Source of the DNA: FEN-1073 sp963780865
GTDB lineage: Bacteria; Chloroflexota; Anaerolineae; Anaerolineales; RBG-16-64-43
Direction of reading: 5' to 3'
Assembly (NCBI GenBank): GCA_963780865.1
Contig: CAWADT010000008.1
Span: 1-16,199 of the forward strand
Length of the DNA: 16,199 bases
Shown here: in pieces, positions 14,429-16,199 of the stretch
Numbering within the stretch: the stretch's first letter is position 1
Layout of the letters: every line of letters begins with the position of its first letter
The notes under the pieces: generated by a model
Told to the model about the DNA's origin: nothing
The model's database searches: none
What the model saw: the letters and a program-made list of their open reading frames with translations, nothing else
Translations under genes and position numbers: made by a program

Positions 14429-14434
14429 GCCCAC

Positions 14435-14463
14435 AGTATGCAGAACATATGTTCTATAGTCAA
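14435..14463 (-). promoter_or_regulatory. Promoter of the RecA-like/polymerase operon
   Basis: On the minus strand TTGACT (14458-14463, five of six consensus bases) and CATACT (14435-14440, four of six) are spaced by exactly 17 bases. The ATG at 14428 starts six bases after the -10 box, the same geometry as the ubiX promoter, which implies a leaderless transcript. The spacer contains the operator palindrome at 14442-14455. Confidence 0.65.
14442..14455. promoter_or_regulatory. SOS-box-like operator (LexA type, GAAC-N4-GTTC)
   Basis: AGAACATATGTTCT is a perfect 14-bp palindrome. Its GAACATATGTTC core fits the LexA/DinR box of Gram-positive bacteria (GAAC-N4-GTTC). It lies wholly in the 17-bp spacer between the -35 and -10 boxes, where a bound repressor would block RNA polymerase. 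This makes damage induction of the operon likely, though binding by this organism's LexA is inferred. Confidence 0.75.
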
Positions 14464-14762
14464 GGGGGAAGAAGCCACTGCAAAGAAAATACGCTCGTTT
14501 CCAAGTGAAAGCATGATTAATTTTTTCGATAAAGAAAAAACGACAAGATTTACAGGATGAATAAAAAATTTCAATTTGCCGACCCCGCCCTGCCTTCCCC
14601 ATTCTGGGGAGGGTGGCCGGACCCGCGGTGGTTTTCCGGGGGAAGGTCGAGAGGGGTTAGAAGGGAATAAATCGATACAGCATGATGGCGTTCGGAAAAA
14701 GGAAAATACGCTGGATATTCTGATGACTCTCTTAAAATAAATCCCTAAAAATATCTTTTCGT

Positions 14763-14806
14763 TCTGTGTAATCCGTGTTTTTATCCGTGTAATCCGTGCA
14801 CTCCGG
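14763..14806 (+). repeat. 9-bp-period intergenic repeat upstream of the MFS gene
   Basis: Units close to ATCCGTGTA recur at 9-base spacing (with one 12-base interval), ending in ATCCGTGCACTCCGG. It is the same style as the repeats before fabI, DUF72 and ubiX, here without a clear inverted partner. Confidence 0.55.
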
Positions 14807-14837
14807 TTTTCGCCTATCCGATCCCCGCACGCGGTAA

Positions 14838-14843
14838 TATAAT
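14838..14843 (+). promoter_or_regulatory. -10 box of the MFS transporter gene
   Basis: A perfect TATAAT followed by CGCGG lies 11 bases before the ATG, so the 5' leader would be at most a few bases. The 11-base string TATAATCGCGG recurs at 3019. No strong -35 box is seen, and no Shine-Dalgarno sequence is present. Confidence 0.55.
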
Positions 14844-14854
14844 CGCGGCCATTC

Positions 14855-16048
14855 ATGGACCGGCTTCGCAACACCTTCCGCTCCCCTTTATCTATTATCC
14901 GGGCATATTTTTTCCTATATTTTGCGGGCAGCGCTTTCCTTTCCCCTTACCTCCCGATCTTCTACCAAAGCCGCGGACTGAGCGGGTTCCAGATCGGTTT
15001 GCTTTCTTCGATCGGTTTCGCCGTGGGGATATTCGCCGCACCGCAATGGGGCCGCCGGGCCGACCGCATGCCGGCCCCGCAGCGTCTGCTCCATCTTGCG
15101 ATCCCCTTCAGCATCGCCTCCTACTTGTTTCTCTCGCGGCAGACGATGTTTCTCCCCATCGTCGGAATCGTCATCCTGAATTCGATCTTTTCCGCCGCGC
15201 AGGAACCCGTGGCGGCCGCGCTGGCCATCCGCGCCACGCGCAGCGCACGCGCCGGGTTTGGCAGCGTGCGCGTGTGGGGCTCGCTCGGCTGGTCGCTCTT
15301 GGTTTGGGTGGCGGGATGGTGGATCCAGAACACGACGATCCAGGCGGCTTTCTACGGCTTTGCCGCCAGCATGATAGCCGGCTGGTTTGCGCTTTGGTTT
15401 CTGAAACCTGGATCGCCTCCCCGGCCGGCAGCGCTTTCAGAATCCGCCTCCCCCGCCGGCAGCAGTAGGCATCGACCGATCCCGGCGCTCCTGGCAGCGG
15501 TGCTAATGCTTTGGATCGCCGTCGCCGGGGTCCGCCAGTTCGAAACGTTGTATTTCAAGCAGCTCGGCGCGGGGACGGACCTCATCGGTTTTACCGCGAT
15601 GCTTTCGTCGTTGGTCGAGTTGCCGAGTATGTTCGGATCGGATTGGCTCACGCGCCGGTTTGGAGCGCATCGCGTCCTGATCGCGGGAATGTTCCTGGAT
15701 GGCCTTGTCCGCGGTTTGGTCGTGATCTGGCCGTCGATCCCGGTCTTAATCGCCGTCCGCATGATGGTCGGGATATCCTTCAGCATGACCACGGTCGGGA
15801 TGGTGGCCTACGTGCAGGAATACGTCCCGCACGACCAGCAAACCCGCGCCGTGGCGCTCTACACCGTGGTCATCCGGAATCTCGTCTATCTGTTCAGCAA
15901 TCCGTTGAACGGGGCGATCTTTGATGCCTTCGGCGGTTATTGGTTGTATGCGATTGCGGTGGTTGGCAATTTTCTGGGAGGCGCAATCTTGCTCCTGGCC
16001 CGTCCCCCAAAACCCGCCGAACCACAACAAATTCCACAGTCATCGTGA
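14855..16048 (+). CDS. MFS transporter (MFS_1-like, HcaT/LacY-related)
   Basis: This 397-residue inner-membrane transporter has about twelve hydrophobic helices in two halves, separated by a polar central loop (about 184-208). The family loop between helices 2 and 3 is PQWGRRADRMPAPQR (63-77), the counterpart of MFS motif A. The FGSVRVWGSLGWSL segment (135-148) is characteristic of the HcaT/nucleoside-symporter-like branch, sometimes named after 3-phenylpropionate transporters. The C-terminal half carries SMFGSDWLTRRFGAHRVLI, the second motif A-like loop. The start is the first ATG after a TATAAT box. It is monocistronic, divergent from the polymerase operon. The substrate cannot be named from context. 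Confidence 0.9.
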   Translation: MDRLRNTFRSPLSIIRAYFFLYFAGSAFLSPYLPIFYQSRGLSGFQIGLLSSIGFAVGIFAAPQWGRRADRMPAPQRLLHLAIPFSIASYLFLSRQTMFLPIVGIVILNSIFSAAQEPVAAALAIRATRSARAGFGSVRVWGSLGWSLLVWVAGWWIQNTTIQAAFYGFAASMIAGWFALWFLKPGSPPRPAALSESASPAGSSRHRPIPALLAAVLMLWIAVAGVRQFETLYFKQLGAGTDLIGFTAMLSSLVELPSMFGSDWLTRRFGAHRVLIAGMFLDGLVRGLVVIWPSIPVLIAVRMMVGISFSMTTVGMVAYVQEYVPHDQQTRAVALYTVVIRNLVYLFSNPLNGAIFDAFGGYWLYAIAVVGNFLGGAILLLARPPKPAEPQQIPQSS

Positions 16049-16061
16049 CGCGGCCGTGATT

Positions 16062-16097
16062 AAAAAAAACCGCCTCGGTTTTTTGCAACCGAGGCGG
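16062..16097 (-). terminator. Intrinsic terminator for the convergent gene at the right edge
   Basis: CCGCCTCGGTT (16070-16080) pairs perfectly with AACCGAGGCGG (16087-16097) around a 6-base loop. The A8 run at 16062-16069 becomes a U8 tract on the minus strand, so termination acts on transcripts coming from the right. It may also slow read-through from the MFS gene, but no T-run follows on the plus strand. Confidence 0.88.
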
Positions 16098-16123
16098 CAC
16101 TCTTTCCGTTGAGACGGGAACCC

Positions 16124-16199
16124 TTACGGATGGACAACAATGCTTTCAATCAAAGCATCCAGTGCGGCGAGGGTTGGGGAAAAAGAGTCCGGAGGCTGG
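16124..16199 (-). CDS. C-terminal end of a protein, cut by the window edge
   Basis: One minus-strand frame is open from the window edge to a TAA at 16124-16126 and encodes about 24 residues ending TLAALDALIESIVVHP, a plausible helical C-terminus. The other two minus frames contain stops in this stretch. A strong terminator starts 27 bases downstream, which supports a real gene end here. The family cannot be recognised from so short a piece. Confidence 0.55.
   Translation of the reverse strand, partial: QPPDSFSPTLAALDALIESIVVHP

Larger units (their letters stand above)
14429..14854. other. Divergent intergenic region between the polymerase operon and the MFS gene
   Basis: This 426-bp region carries the operon promoter with its SOS-type box, then AT-rich DNA, then a GC-rich palindromic remnant around 14590-14670. 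That remnant includes CCTTCCCCA facing TGGGGAGGG around 14592-14613. It ends with the 9-bp-period repeat and the MFS promoter. No intact gene is seen in it. Confidence 0.7.

Noticed and set aside
14429..14602. N-terminal extension of the RecA-like protein to the ATG at 14602
   Set aside because: The extension is AT-rich, has an unrelated composition and would bury the promoter and SOS-type box in coding sequence.

Overview
The window looks like chromosomal DNA of an uncultured member of the Chloroflexota, perhaps Anaerolineae. The coding sequence is GC-rich and the intergenic DNA AT-richer. Several genes start only about 6-11 nt after a -10 box, which implies leaderless or nearly leaderless mRNAs. 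There is also an archaeal-type UbiD/aconitase-X pair, a B-family polymerase cassette and many palindromic repeats. The taxonomic call is an inference from gene content, not a database result.

Layout. 1-213 holds no gene, only a large imperfect inverted repeat. fabI (enoyl-ACP reductase, +) converges on a DUF853 HerA-like ATPase (-), with a shared bidirectional terminator between them. About 500 bp of mostly non-coding, AT-richer DNA follows, with a possible gene remnant. Next come a zinc alcohol dehydrogenase and a DUF72/YecE protein (+). 5310-9021 is a compact + strand operon: ubiX (prenyl-FMN synthase), a UbiD-family decarboxylase of archaeal type, and aconitase X with its large and small subunits in one frame. 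A bile-acid/sodium-symporter-type membrane protein follows with its own ribosome binding site. A REP-associated transposase (-) at 10107-10799 carries an in-frame array of 24-bp units beginning in a perfect palindrome.

10936-14428 is a three-gene - strand operon. It encodes a RecA/RadA-like protein without a P-loop, a 94-residue small protein, and a B-family DNA polymerase with a degenerate exonuclease domain and an altered motif C. Its promoter has a perfect palindrome of the Gram-positive SOS-box type (GAAC-N4-GTTC) between the -35 and -10 boxes. An MFS transporter (+) and the last codons of a convergent gene with its terminator close the window.

Two systems stand out. (1) ubiX-ubiD-acnX matches the core of the archaeal modified mevalonate pathway: mevalonate 5-phosphate is dehydrated by AcnX, and anhydromevalonate phosphate is decarboxylated by a prenyl-FMN-dependent UbiD. 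The fused AcnX carries an A8 tract at the domain junction, where one-base slippage would yield separate subunits. (2) The RecA-like/small protein/polymerase operon resembles the SOS mutasome imuA-imuB-dnaE2 in logic, but is built around a PolB2-like polymerase that appears to lack proofreading. Palindromic repeats also lie in frame inside the transposase, the polymerase and the end of the RecA-like gene. A family of 9-bp-period intergenic repeats sits in front of four + strand genes.
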